Shown: positions 24,596 to 33,671 of the stretch, piece after piece
Position numbering within the stretch: position 1 is the stretch's first letter
Layout of the letters: each line of letters opens with the position of its first letter
From: G020348185 sp964525045
Lineage (GTDB): Bacteria; Nitrospirota; Nitrospiria; Nitrospirales; UBA8639
Assembly (NCBI GenBank): GCA_964525045.1
Contig: CAZGFD010000019.1
Span: 5,879-69,878, forward strand
Length of the DNA stretch: 64,000 bases
Direction of reading: 5' to 3'
Notes under the pieces: generated by a model
Database searches by the model: none
The model's input: the letters and a program-made list of their open reading frames with translations, nothing else
What the model was told of the DNA's origin: nothing
Position numbers and translations under genes: made by a program

Positions 24596-25945
24596 TTATC
24601 TGATACATCTTTTGACTACTACGGCCAATTCATCGGCCACTTCGCGAATAACCGAATCATTTTGTCCTTCAACCATGACCCGGACTAACGGCTCCGTCCC
24701 GGAGTAACGAACCAGCACTCGCCCGGTCCCGTTTAATCGGATTCGTCCTGCCTCAATGGCTTGTTGGAGTTGGGGGATGGACTCTAAATTAGGTCTATGA
24801 GGCACCTTGACACCAAGGAGAACCTGGGGAACGGCTTTCATACAGTCTGCGAGCATTGATAATTTTTGACCTGATACCTTCATGAGCTTGAGCATTTGCA
24901 ACCCGGTGATCAACCCGTCTCCACTGGTATGGTAGTTCAGGAAGATCAGGTGGCCTGAAGGTTCTCCCCCCAGAACATAGCCGTCCGCTACCATGCGTTC
25001 AAGAATATATCGATCGCCCACCGGAGTGCGGACAAGATGAATCCCGGCCTGATTCATGGCCAATTCAAACCCAAAATTGCTCATGACGGTTCCGACAACG
25101 GTATTATTTCTCAATAACCCGCGTTGCGAGAGATCGAGGGTAAAGGCAGCCAGGGCATTATCTCCATCAACCACACGGCCCTGTTCACTCACAAATACGG
25201 CCCTATCAGCATCCCCATCCAAGGCGATGCCAATATCAGCCTGATGATCACGCACAGCCTCTTGCAGCTGTTCCGGATGCACTGCCCCACAATGGGCATT
25301 GATATTGGTCCCATCCGGCGCATCGCCAATGACCTGCACCGTCGCCCCAAGTTCCCGGAGCACTTTCGGGAATACATGATAGGCTGCACCATTGGCACAG
25401 TCCAACACCACCCGGAGACCCTGAAAATCCATATTCCTGGGGAGTGACCGTTTGACAAATTCGATGTAGCGCCCTTCTGCATCATCCACACGAAAAGCCT
25501 TGCCAATGTGATCATCCGTTGGACGTATATGCTCAATTTCACGAGAAAGGATGAGCGCTTCCATCCGTTCCTCCAATTCATCCGGTAATTTCATGCCAGC
25601 TTTGGAAAAGAATTTGATTCCATTATCCTGGTAGGGATTATGCGAGGCGGAAATCATCACACCAGCATCTGCGCGAAGGCTCCTCGTTAAAAAGGCTATT
25701 GCCGGGGTTGGCAAAGGACCGACCAATAAGACATCCACTCCCATGGAGCAAATCCCCGAAGTCAGGGCTGACTCCAACATGTAGCCTGAAAGCCGGGTAT
25801 CTTTCCCAATGACGATTTGATGTCGCCCCTCTCGACTTTTAAATAAATATGCAGCTGCCCTGCCGAGTTTCAAGGCTGTTTCACTCGTCATCGGCTCCAC
25901 ATTGGCGATACCTCTCACGCCATCAGTTCCAAATAATTTCTGCAT
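24596..25945 (-). CDS. glmM: phosphoglucosamine mutase
   Basis: Interconverts glucosamine-6-phosphate and glucosamine-1-phosphate for UDP-GlcNAc, hence peptidoglycan and LPS. The catalytic Ser lies in VMISASHNPYQDNG, the metal loop is ALDGDADRAVF, the sugar loop GGEPSGHLIF and the phosphate loop RYSGTEPLVRVMVEG. MQKLFGTDGVRG is the standard GlmM start, and I chose ATG 25945 because GGAGGG is about 5 nt upstream. Length, about 449 residues, is usual. It ends the 14-kb minus-strand cluster, after folP, a pairing common in bacteria. Confidence 0.97.
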   Translation of the reverse strand: MQKLFGTDGVRGIANVEPMTSETALKLGRAAAYLFKSREGRHQIVIGKDTRLSGYMLESALTSGICSMGVDVLLVGPLPTPAIAFLTRSLRADAGVMISASHNPYQDNGIKFFSKAGMKLPDELEERMEALILSREIEHIRPTDDHIGKAFRVDDAEGRYIEFVKRSLPRNMDFQGLRVVLDCANGAAYHVFPKVLRELGATVQVIGDAPDGTNINAHCGAVHPEQLQEAVRDHQADIGIALDGDADRAVFVSEQGRVVDGDNALAAFTLDLSQRGLLRNNTVVGTVMSNFGFELAMNQAGIHLVRTPVGDRYILERMVADGYVLGGEPSGHLIFLNYHTSGDGLITGLQMLKLMKVSGQKLSMLADCMKAVPQVLLGVKVPHRPNLESIPQLQQAIEAGRIRLNGTGRVLVRYSGTEPLVRVMVEGQNDSVIREVADELAVVVKRCIR

Positions 25946-26028
25946 ATCACCCTCCATCCGTGGAAAGCCCCAAGTCTCTAGTCCCTGCCATGGATTTTGT
26001 TTCTCTGGAATGTATGGGCCATTGGGAT

Positions 26029-26056
26029 TGTGAAATTTGAAATATGAGATGTGAGA
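26029..26056. repeat. heptad repeat tract, TCTCAGA family (single arm)
   Basis: Four 7-nt units in phase: TGTGAAA, TTTGAAA, TATGAGA, TGTGAGA. They match the reverse-orientation arm of the larger tracts at 40012, 52109 and 57323. It lies 12 nt beyond the folP stop, between folP and glmM. Confidence 0.7.
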
Positions 26057-26068
26057 TGGTTCCTACCC

Positions 26069-26935
26069 TTAGGCTTCCCTGAGGACTTTTGCCATGATTG
26101 CCACATCCCGCATGAGGCCAACCTCGTGAACCCGGATCATGTGGGCACCCCTGAGAATCGCGACAGCCACAGCTGCTCCTGTCCCCATATATCGTTCTTC
26201 CACCGGTTTTTCTAAAATCTGCCCGATAAACGACTTTCTCGATATCCCCATGACGATGGGTCTACCAAGATTCAAAAACTGATCCAGGCGATTTATAATC
26301 GTGAGGTTATGAGATATATTCTTGCCGAATCCGATTCCCGGATCAAGGAGAATGTTTCGTGAAGGGATCCCTTTTTCACAGGCCGCGGAGAGACGGTCAG
26401 CGAGAAATTGTTTAATTTCTCCGATCACATCATGGTATGAAGGACCCTGCTGCATCGTTCTTGAGTCTCCCTGTCTATGCATCAACACCATGCCGGCTCC
26501 TGCTTCTGCCACCACTCGACCCATTTCAGGATCGTCTCGCAAGGCACTGACATCATTGATGATGGAAGCTCCGCAGTCCAAGGCAAGTTGAGCTACGGCA
26601 GCTTTTCGCGTATCCACAGAAATGGGAACCGGATTCCGCCGACCCAAGATCTGCAAGATAGGTTTCAACCGCTTCATTTCTTCTTCTTCATCAATGGGAT
26701 CCGCACCTGGCCGTGTGGACTCCCCCCCAACATCAATAATATCGGCACCCTCCTCGGCCATGCGTTGAACATGATCCAATGCCTTGGCCGGATCAACATA
26801 ATGACCGCCATCTGAAAATGAATCAGGAGTGACATTCAACACCCCCATGATGAAGACCTTTGAGTCTAAGGGGAATCGAATATCCCGAGCATATAACTCG
26901 GGTGCGGAATTTCGGGCCGCCTTGTCACAATTCAT
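26069..26935 (-). CDS. folP: dihydropteroate synthase
   Basis: Joins 6-hydroxymethyl-dihydropterin diphosphate to p-aminobenzoate in folate synthesis; the sulfonamide target. Signatures are GVLNVTPDSFSDGG (residues 31-44), IIDVGGESTRPGA, SVDTRKAAVA and the phosphate-binding loop near LDPGIGFGKN. A 288-residue length is normal. It lies between ftsH and glmM, the ftsH-folP-glmM order seen in many bacteria. A short heptad tract separates it from glmM and a large 9-nt-period tract separates it from ftsH. Confidence 0.96.
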   Translation of the reverse strand: MNCDKAARNSAPELYARDIRFPLDSKVFIMGVLNVTPDSFSDGGHYVDPAKALDHVQRMAEEGADIIDVGGESTRPGADPIDEEEEMKRLKPILQILGRRNPVPISVDTRKAAVAQLALDCGASIINDVSALRDDPEMGRVVAEAGAGMVLMHRQGDSRTMQQGPSYHDVIGEIKQFLADRLSAACEKGIPSRNILLDPGIGFGKNISHNLTIINRLDQFLNLGRPIVMGISRKSFIGQILEKPVEERYMGTGAAVAVAILRGAHMIRVHEVGLMRDVAIMAKVLREA

Positions 26936-27041
26936 TATCGCAAGACTAGTGTTCTATGAAAGAATTAAGGCTATCCAACCGCCATCACGAAGATCACGCT
27001 GAAATAACTCATTTCCGGTTAATAAAAGTCAAAGTCTAGGG

Positions 27042-27250
27042 GTCAAAAAGGTTAAAGAGGTCGAAGGAATAACAGAAGTTATAAGGAGGCAACGAGGTCG
27101 AAGGAGGCCAAAGTGTCGAATAGGTCGAAAGGGTCCAAACAGTCAAAATGGTCGAAGAGATGATAGGGTTTTGCGATTTCGCACCTTCCGACCCATGGAC
27201 CTTTTTGCCACTTCGGCCCCTTTAACTGTTAGACCCTTTAGACTCTATGA
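27042..27250. repeat. 9-nt-period degenerate repeat tract with inverted arms (GTCGAAGAG family)
   Basis: A 210-nt tract of degenerate units such as GTCAAAAAG, GTTAAAGAG, GTCGAAGGA, GTCGAATAG, GTCGAAAGG, GTCCAAACA, GTCAAAATG, GTCGAAGAG. The right part (about 27184-27250) reads the same unit type on the other strand (GACCTTTTT, GGCCCCTTT, TAGACCCTT), so arms can pair imperfectly. It fills the gap between ftsH and folP and ends 6 nt from the ftsH stop. It is the only tract in the window with this unit and with a period near 9. Confidence 0.75.
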
Positions 27251-27256
27251 CTTCTT

Positions 27257-29071
27257 TTAGACAGCGGCTGGTTCGATTGATGAGGTTTGTTGAACGATCC
27301 GGTCTATTTCAAAAGCATCTAGGACTTCTTTTTCTAACAACGCTTCGGCCAAAGCCCTGAGCGTGTGAATATTTTCGGTCAGCATTCGTTTCGTACGTTC
27401 ATAGGCATCGACAACCAGGCGTTTCACCTCCCGGTCAATTTCGAGCGCGACCTGATCACTAAAGTCCCGACGGGTGGAGATTTCACGGCCAAGAAAAATT
27501 TCCTCATCTTTTTTTCCAAACGTCAACGGACCGAGCTTATCACTCATTCCCCATTCGCACACCATTTTTCGAGCCAATTCAGTGGCCCGCTCAAGATCAT
27601 TTCCGGCCCCTGTTGTCACGTTTTTGAGGATGAGTTCCTCCGCCACCCGGCCGCCAAACAAGATGGATAAGGTGTTATACAGGAACTCTTTAGAATAACT
27701 GTGGCGATCGTCAATGGGGAGCTGCATCGTCATTCCCATGGCCCGACCCCGGGGGATAATGGTCACTTTATGGACGGGATCCGTTCCGGGAAGAAGTTTC
27801 GCCATTAAAGCATGACCCGCTTCGTGAAAGGCGGTCGTCCGTTTTTCGTCTTCACTTAAGACCATGCTCTTTCGCTCGGCTCCCATCAACACTTTGTCTT
27901 TCGCATTTTCAAAGTCCAACAATTCTACAGTTTTTTTATCATGACGAGCTGCCCACAGGGCGGCCTCATTCACGAGGTTTTCCAGATCAGCTCCCGAGAA
28001 CCCCGGGGTCCCCCGGGCAATCTGTTCAAGATCCACGTCCTCATTCACCGGAACTTTCTTGGTATGAACCCTGAGTATTTCCGCACGTCCACGAACATCA
28101 GGACGGTTCACGACAACCTGCCGGTCAAACCGGCCCGGCCTCAGGAGAGCCGGATCAAGCACATCGGGCCTATTCGTCGCCGCAATGAGAATGACCCCTT
28201 CCGTCGTGTCAAATCCATCCATCTCGACCAATAACTGATTAAGCGTTTGCTCCCGTTCGTCATGACCACCGCCAAGACCGGCTCCCCGCAAACGACCCAC
28301 TGCATCAATTTCATCAATAAATATAATACAGGGGGCGTGTTTTTTCCCTTGCTCAAAGAGATCGCGGACACGCGATGCTCCAACGCCAACAAACATTTCC
28401 ACAAAGTCCGAGCCGCTGATACTGAAAAACGGCACCCCAGCTTCCCCGGCAATGGCTTTGGCTAAAAGGGTTTTCCCGGTTCCCGGAGGCCCCACAATGA
28501 GCACACCTTTGGGAATTCGCCCTCCTAATTTTTGGAATTTCTGAGGGTCTTTTAAGAAATCAATGATTTCAACCACTTCTTCTTTGGCCTCGTCGACACC
28601 CGCGACATCAGCAAAGGTGACTTTCTTTTTATCTTCCGTCAGAAGTCGAGCCCGACTTTTTCCAAACGAAAGAGCTCGATTGCCCCCAATTTGCATTTGG
28701 CGCATAAAGAAAAGCCAAATGGCGAAAAACAAGATGAACGGACCCCACGTGCCGAGAAAGGTGACATACCAAGGATATTCATCCGGGGGCTTGGCCTCGA
28801 TTTGTACGGATCGTTCTCGTAACACCTTGACCAAATCAGGATATTCAACGGAATACGTTTGAATCCGGGTGCCATCCTTGAGAACCGCACTAATATTATT
28901 TTGCTTTATGATGACTTTCTCGATTTCGCCACGTTCGAGGTGTGCCATAAAGTCACTAAAAATCACTTCTTCTTCAGGTGGATGTGAGGGGACGGTAAAG
29001 AGATTGAACAACAAAATCATAAACAGTCCTACCACAACCCAAAACAACAAATTCTTTACGCGCGAATTCAT
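27257..29071 (-). CDS. ftsH: ATP-dependent zinc metalloprotease FtsH
   Basis: Membrane-anchored AAA+ protease that degrades misfolded membrane proteins and short-lived regulators. Two N-terminal membrane helices flank a periplasmic domain (about residues 8-25 and 108-124). Walker A GPPGTGKT is at 194-201, followed by IIFIDEIDAVGR and the second region of homology. The zinc site is FHEAGHAL. I chose ATG 29071 (MNSRVKNLLFW) because AGGAGG is 7 nt upstream; an in-frame upstream start at 29164 adds a non-homologous segment. It is preceded by hpt and tilS, a very common tilS-hpt-ftsH order. Confidence 0.97.
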   Translation of the reverse strand: MNSRVKNLLFWVVVGLFMILLFNLFTVPSHPPEEEVIFSDFMAHLERGEIEKVIIKQNNISAVLKDGTRIQTYSVEYPDLVKVLRERSVQIEAKPPDEYPWYVTFLGTWGPFILFFAIWLFFMRQMQIGGNRALSFGKSRARLLTEDKKKVTFADVAGVDEAKEEVVEIIDFLKDPQKFQKLGGRIPKGVLIVGPPGTGKTLLAKAIAGEAGVPFFSISGSDFVEMFVGVGASRVRDLFEQGKKHAPCIIFIDEIDAVGRLRGAGLGGGHDEREQTLNQLLVEMDGFDTTEGVILIAATNRPDVLDPALLRPGRFDRQVVVNRPDVRGRAEILRVHTKKVPVNEDVDLEQIARGTPGFSGADLENLVNEAALWAARHDKKTVELLDFENAKDKVLMGAERKSMVLSEDEKRTTAFHEAGHALMAKLLPGTDPVHKVTIIPRGRAMGMTMQLPIDDRHSYSKEFLYNTLSILFGGRVAEELILKNVTTGAGNDLERATELARKMVCEWGMSDKLGPLTFGKKDEEIFLGREISTRRDFSDQVALEIDREVKRLVVDAYERTKRMLTENIHTLRALAEALLEKEVLDAFEIDRIVQQTSSIEPAAV

Positions 29072-29178
29072 ATTGAGGCCTCCTAAACCTCCTAAAACCA
29101 ATTTCTTAGTAAAAAGGTAAATTCCGGTAGGTGGATTGTACCATGGCGTTTTTGACACTGACAACCAACTGACTGATT

Positions 29179-29721
29179 TTAGGAAGGTTCTCTCAGCTCT
29201 GCGTCAAGGACTGCTACGTAGGGAAGATTGCGGTATTTTTGTTGATAGTCCATGCCATACCCCACCACATAGTGATCGGAAATCTCGAAACCCACATATT
29301 GGACCTTCACTTGGATCTGCCGGCGAACCGTCTTGCTCAACAAGGCACAGACCTCAAGACTCGCCGGTTTTCGCTTCCTCAGCCGCTTTAGGAGTTGGTC
29401 AACCGTCCATCCGGAATCGACGATATCCTCGACAATCAGAACGTCGCGGCCTTTGATGTCTTCTGTTAAATCCGACAGGACTTTGACCCTTCCGGGGTGA
29501 CCCCGTTTGGTCTTTTGACTTTGTACCATTAAGAAGTCCATTTGGAGGGGGAGGCGAATCGCGCGTGTCAAGTCAGCGAAAAAGGTGAACCCACCTTTTA
29601 AAATGCCAATGACCATGAGATCTTTGTCCCGGTAATCTCTGGTGATCTTGTTTCCTAATTCCCTTATTCTTGCCCTCATCGCCTCTTGGGTAATAAGGGG
29701 TTTTCCATAAAGCCGGCTCAT
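29179..29721 (-). CDS. hpt: hypoxanthine phosphoribosyltransferase
   Basis: Purine salvage enzyme making IMP or GMP from base and PRPP. The PRPP loop is VLIVEDIVDSGWT, with Trp where Arg/Lys is common. The DHYVVGYGMDY block near the C-terminus is typical. Length is 180 residues. It begins 4 nt after the tilS stop and precedes ftsH, the conserved tilS-hpt-ftsH group. The related pyrimidine and xanthine enzymes are less likely given the context. Confidence 0.95.
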   Translation of the reverse strand: MSRLYGKPLITQEAMRARIRELGNKITRDYRDKDLMVIGILKGGFTFFADLTRAIRLPLQMDFLMVQSQKTKRGHPGRVKVLSDLTEDIKGRDVLIVEDIVDSGWTVDQLLKRLRKRKPASLEVCALLSKTVRRQIQVKVQYVGFEISDHYVVGYGMDYQQKYRNLPYVAVLDAELREPS

Positions 29722-29725
29722 GGGT

Positions 29726-31150
29726 TCAGTTTGACTGAGGGCAAAGCGTCACCGTTAACACTTCTCGCGTTGATTCTCGGACCCGAAACCGATGGTCCGC
29801 CCGATATCCCCCAACCCACAATATTCCCTCGGGAGCCACCAACAGGGGGATCCTCTCCCGATGGGAGCGTTCTAACTTCATATCTGAAAAAAAGTTTTTG
29901 AGTTTTTTCCGCTTTCCACCGAGGCCAAGAGGACAAAACTGATCACCCGGTTGCCACGTTCTCAACACGAGAGTATGAGAAAACGTCGCGGCATCAAAAT
30001 TCATATGAACATGATCCCCTTTCGAACTCTCTGGTGATACGGGATTCACGGCGATCTCAATTGTTTGACCGGTCAAGGGCCAAATTATCTGTGAGGGAAT
30101 ATGAACGGTCTGCCTGGCTGTAGGCCACGTTTGAACGAGGGGAGGCGCGGACCCGACAAATTCGAAAAGGATCTTGTCGTATTCACGAGTAACCCGAACA
30201 CCATGGGAGACCACCGATGAACCGGATTGCCCTTCGAAAATCCGATCCAAGATCATTTCCACTGATCCAAAACGAGGCCCATAGGTCATGCGAGCGACTG
30301 TTTGCAGCGCCAACCGAATAACCCTTCGTTGAATCGCTAACGGTAGGACTAGCAGAGATGCTCGGTGGAGTGCCAGGGGAGCCACTGAATCAGTTCGTTG
30401 AAGATCCTCAAAGGCTTTGGCAGCCACTTGCTCAAGGTAGAGATGGTCTTCCCGGACAATGTCGGCTTGACGGGAGAGAACGTGAATCAAATTAGGATTA
30501 TAGCGTTTCAACACAGGAATGAGTTCATGGCGAAGACGGTTTCGAAAATAGAGAGGGCTGAGATTACTTGAATCAATTCGATATCCCAACTCTCGATGCC
30601 TCAAGTACTCCAAAATTTCTCCTCGACTAAATTTAAGTAACGGACGGATCACCGAAGAATTCCGAACCGGCGACATTCCGGCCAGCCCTCCGGTTCCCGA
30701 ACCACGAATCATCCACATCAGGACCGTTTCCGCCTGGTCATCGGCCGTGTGCCCGAGGGCAATTTTCCGGGAGCCTTGTGTATTGGCAATGCGGAACAGT
30801 GCTTCATATCGAACTTTACTGGCAAACTGCTGCAATGATTCTCCCCGTTCCCGTGCCATAGATCTCTGTAATTCCAAATTCTCTATTGTCAGATCAACCC
30901 CCATCCGATAACAGAAATCTTTGACAAACTTGGCATCATTCTGTGCTTCGACCCCCCGTAGTCCATGATCAAAATGCACGGTCCGGAGACCCAGGCCCCA
31001 AGATGGGCGCAAGGCAAGCAACACAGATAATAATGCAACCGAATCCGGCCCTCCCGAAATCGCTACCAGGACTCGATCACCAGGCATCACCATGCGATGG
31101 GACCGCAGCACCCGTTCGACTTCTCGTTCAAAAGTAGAGAGAACCGTCAT
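29726..31150 (-). CDS. tilS: tRNA(Ile)-lysidine synthetase
   Basis: Modifies C34 of the tRNA-Ile2 CAU anticodon to lysidine so it reads AUA. The PP-loop is VAISGGPDSVALL (about residues 28-40), followed by HFDHGLRG and the LGHTADDQAETVLMWMIRGSG block. The C-terminal TilS domain is visible (LRTWQPGDQFCPLGLGG). I chose ATG 31150 (MTVLSTFEREV) because the family begins there; the longer ORF would run 77 nt into ribF. No strong ribosome site is visible. About 474 residues. Confidence 0.94.
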   Translation of the reverse strand: MTVLSTFEREVERVLRSHRMVMPGDRVLVAISGGPDSVALLSVLLALRPSWGLGLRTVHFDHGLRGVEAQNDAKFVKDFCYRMGVDLTIENLELQRSMARERGESLQQFASKVRYEALFRIANTQGSRKIALGHTADDQAETVLMWMIRGSGTGGLAGMSPVRNSSVIRPLLKFSRGEILEYLRHRELGYRIDSSNLSPLYFRNRLRHELIPVLKRYNPNLIHVLSRQADIVREDHLYLEQVAAKAFEDLQRTDSVAPLALHRASLLVLPLAIQRRVIRLALQTVARMTYGPRFGSVEMILDRIFEGQSGSSVVSHGVRVTREYDKILFEFVGSAPPLVQTWPTARQTVHIPSQIIWPLTGQTIEIAVNPVSPESSKGDHVHMNFDAATFSHTLVLRTWQPGDQFCPLGLGGKRKKLKNFFSDMKLERSHRERIPLLVAPEGILWVGGYRADHRFRVRESTREVLTVTLCPQSN

Positions 31151-31169
31151 GGGGTATACAGTGGGAGGA

Positions 31170-32135
31170 TCAGAACCCAACGCGCATCGGGTTCTTGGCC
31201 GGATCGTCCAGGAGCGACTGTAACCACTCACGGGCACGATTTGCATCGAACTCCATCTGTCGCACCAATTCCGTTATCGTGGAGAATTTTTGATCTCCCC
31301 GTAACCGTTCAATGAAGTTGACCTTGAGCTCTTCGTCGTACAAGGAACGATCCATGTCCAGGAGGTGAACTTCCAACATCCGTACCCCCTCAGCAAATGT
31401 CGGTCGAGGCCCAATATATGAGACGGATTTCAGAATTTCACCCTTGATGACGGTGGTCGTCACATAGACACCATCAGGAGGCACCACCCGATCAGAGGGG
31501 ATGGAAAGATTGGCTGTCGGCCACCCTAACTCCGATCCCCTGCCCTCGCCACGGATCACTCGCCCACCCAGACTATAGTACCGTCCCAGATATCGAGCCG
31601 CATCAACCACCTTGCCATCTTGAATACATTGACGGATTCTGGTTGAACTGACAACCTGATCATCAACTCGAATCGGGTGAAAGGGATGCACGTCAAAATT
31701 GGCCCCCGATCCTAATTGAATGAGGTCCTGAACCTGTCCACTTCGCCCTTTGCCGAAGGCAAAGCTTTTCCCTACTATCACGTCCCGCACACCTATCCCA
31801 TCCCTTAAAATCATATTTACGAACTGGGTGGGGGTGAAGCTGGCTAATTGATGGGTAAATTCCAGGAATATAAGGATTTCTATTCCTAGACCTTGAAAAA
31901 ACTCCCGTTTCTGCTCAGGGGAACTGAGAAACTGAAGCGGCATACCCGGATTGAGGACGGTGGCGGGATGCGGGTCAAATGTGAGAACGATAGGAGTTCC
32001 CTTGCGGCTTCGGGCCAATTCAACAACGGACGTGACGAGGGCACGATGACCAACATGTTGGCCATCGAAATTTCCAATGGTCAATACGGGATGAGGGGGG
32101 AAGGGAGAGAGAGGAAGCTTTTTGAAAACCTTCAT
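31170..32135 (-). CDS. ribF: bifunctional riboflavin kinase / FAD synthetase
   Basis: Phosphorylates riboflavin to FMN and adenylylates it to FAD. The N-terminal nucleotidyltransferase has LTIGNFDGQHVGHRAL, TFDPHPATVL and IVGKSFAFGKGRSG. The C-terminal kinase shows RVIRGEGRGSELGWPTANL. Length is 321 residues. It overlaps the hemB end by 4 nt, so the two are translationally coupled, and is followed by tilS. Confidence 0.96.
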   Translation of the reverse strand: MKVFKKLPLSPFPPHPVLTIGNFDGQHVGHRALVTSVVELARSRKGTPIVLTFDPHPATVLNPGMPLQFLSSPEQKREFFQGLGIEILIFLEFTHQLASFTPTQFVNMILRDGIGVRDVIVGKSFAFGKGRSGQVQDLIQLGSGANFDVHPFHPIRVDDQVVSSTRIRQCIQDGKVVDAARYLGRYYSLGGRVIRGEGRGSELGWPTANLSIPSDRVVPPDGVYVTTTVIKGEILKSVSYIGPRPTFAEGVRMLEVHLLDMDRSLYDEELKVNFIERLRGDQKFSTITELVRQMEFDANRAREWLQSLLDDPAKNPMRVGF

Positions 32136-33115
32136 CGCGGCCCATCATTCAACAGACGAGCGGCCTCTTTGGCAAAATAGGTTAAAATAATGTCCGCTCC
32201 AGCTCGCTTGATAGAAAGGAGAGACTCCATCATCACCTTGTCATGATCAATCCAGCCGGCTTGTGCGGCGGCCTTGATCATGCTGTATTCCCCACTCACC
32301 TGATACGCCGCAAGGGGGGCCGAGATGGAATCGCGAATCAGCCGGATGATATCCAAAAAGAAGAGCGCGGGTTTAACCATTACGACATCGGCTCCCTCTT
32401 CAATATCGAGATTCACTTCGCGAAGAGCCTCACGGGCGTTCGCCGGGTCCATTTGATAAGACCGACGATCTCCAAAAGCCGGCGAAGAATCAGCCGCTTC
32501 CCGAAACGGGGCGTAAAGACTGGAGGCATATTTGGCAGAATAGGCCATAATCGGAATATCCTGAAATCCCATCCGATCCAATTCATCTCGAATCGCCCCC
32601 ACTCGCCCATCCATCATGTCAGACGGAGCCACCATATCCACACCCGCTTCAGCATGTGTCTTCGCCATTAATTGTAAACAATCGAGAGTTTCGTCATTGA
32701 CAATCCGTCCTTCCCGGACCAGACCACAATGTCCGTGGGAGGTATATTCATCTATACAGACATCTGTTATGACGAACAGTTCTGGAAGCTGATTTTTGAG
32801 CGCCCGAACCGCTCGTTGAACGACCCCTTCCTTATCATAGGCCGCGGACCCCCGCTCATCTTTCAGTTCGGGTATTCCGAACAGGATGACCGCGGGAACG
32901 CCAGCCGCTTGGGCTTCTGCAGCTTCCTTCACGAGAAGATCAACCGACCATCGAAAATGCCCGGGCATGGAGGCAATTGGCTCCTGCCGTCCATCCCCCC
33001 ATGTGACAAATAATGGATAAATCAAACTGTCGGGGGTCAGGGTGGTCTCCTGAACCATCCGTCGGAGAGATTCATGTTGACGCAATCGCCGCAAACGCTG
33101 TCTGGGGAATGCCAT
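32132..33115 (-). CDS. hemB: porphobilinogen synthase (5-aminolevulinate dehydratase)
   Basis: Condenses two 5-aminolevulinates into porphobilinogen. The start MAFPRQRLRRLRQHESLRRM and LIYPLFVTWG are typical. The metal loop DVCIDEYTSHGHCG has Asp/Cys spacing closer to the mixed Mg/Zn types than the three-Cys zinc type. Catalytic Lys residues are in MAYSAKYASSLYAPFREA and MVKPALFFLDII. At 327 residues it is full length. A GTTTCAG-type heptad tract lies 10 nt upstream of the ATG and probably within its leader; no ribosome site is evident. Confidence 0.96.
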   Translation of the reverse strand: MAFPRQRLRRLRQHESLRRMVQETTLTPDSLIYPLFVTWGDGRQEPIASMPGHFRWSVDLLVKEAAEAQAAGVPAVILFGIPELKDERGSAAYDKEGVVQRAVRALKNQLPELFVITDVCIDEYTSHGHCGLVREGRIVNDETLDCLQLMAKTHAEAGVDMVAPSDMMDGRVGAIRDELDRMGFQDIPIMAYSAKYASSLYAPFREAADSSPAFGDRRSYQMDPANAREALREVNLDIEEGADVVMVKPALFFLDIIRLIRDSISAPLAAYQVSGEYSMIKAAAQAGWIDHDKVMMESLLSIKRAGADIILTYFAKEAARLLNDGPR

Positions 33116-33124
33116 GGCTAAACA

Positions 33125-33156
33125 GTTCCAGGTTTCAAGTTTCAGGTTTCAGGTTG
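33125..33156. repeat. heptad repeat tract, GTTTCAG family (single arm)
   Basis: Units in phase: GTTCCAG, GTTTCAA, GTTTCAG, GTTTCAG, then GTTG. It lies between the CBS-domain gene and hemB and within about 10 nt of the hemB start codon. Confidence 0.75.
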
Positions 33157-33199
33157 AAAAAAATCCATGACCTTTTCACAATGACCGGGATTGCTACTC

Positions 33200-33592
33200 T
33201 CATTTTCGGGGCAAATTGGTGAGAAAGACCACCAAATCCCGCACCGAAATCATCCCAACTAATTTTCCTTCCAGAGTCACGCCTAAGTGCCGGACATGCT
33301 CTTGTGCCATTAAATCATTCGCATCAAGTAATGTCTTCTCGCCATCTATCGTGAGAAGGGGAGCGGACATCACCTTTTCAATTGAGGTGCTTTCGGGATT
33401 TGATCCCGCTGCGACAACCCTTCTGACTAAATCGGTATCGGTCAAAATACCGATAATCTCTTCGCCGATCGTGACAAAGACACTTCCAATACCACGTTCA
33501 CGCATCATTTCTGCAGCTTTGCGAACGGTGGTATCACGATCAACTTTGACAAACTTTTCAACCGGAACCATAAATGATTTAACTGGAACCAT
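33200..33592 (-). CDS. tandem CBS-domain protein
   Basis: A 130-residue stand-alone CBS pair (Bateman module). The first CBS runs from VPVEKFVKVDRDTTVRKAAEMM through GILTDTDLVRRVV, the second from VMSAPLLTIDGEKTLLDANDLM to GMISVRDLVVFL. CBS pairs bind adenosine nucleotides and sense energy state. No effector domain is attached. It sits between cobA-hemD and hemB in the heme cluster, but a direct role in heme synthesis is only a guess from position. Confidence 0.85.
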   Translation of the reverse strand: MVPVKSFMVPVEKFVKVDRDTTVRKAAEMMRERGIGSVFVTIGEEIIGILTDTDLVRRVVAAGSNPESTSIEKVMSAPLLTIDGEKTLLDANDLMAQEHVRHLGVTLEGKLVGMISVRDLVVFLTNLPRK

Positions 33593-33671
33593 AAAGGGTC
33601 TCCTCTTTTAATATGTACACTGTACAATTGAAAATCAAAGTGACGACCATGTGCACCCAGCCCAATTGTCT

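Noticed and set aside
29072..29164. Longer ftsH start at 29164
   Set aside because: The added residues lack similarity to FtsH, and a strong ribosome site precedes ATG 29071.
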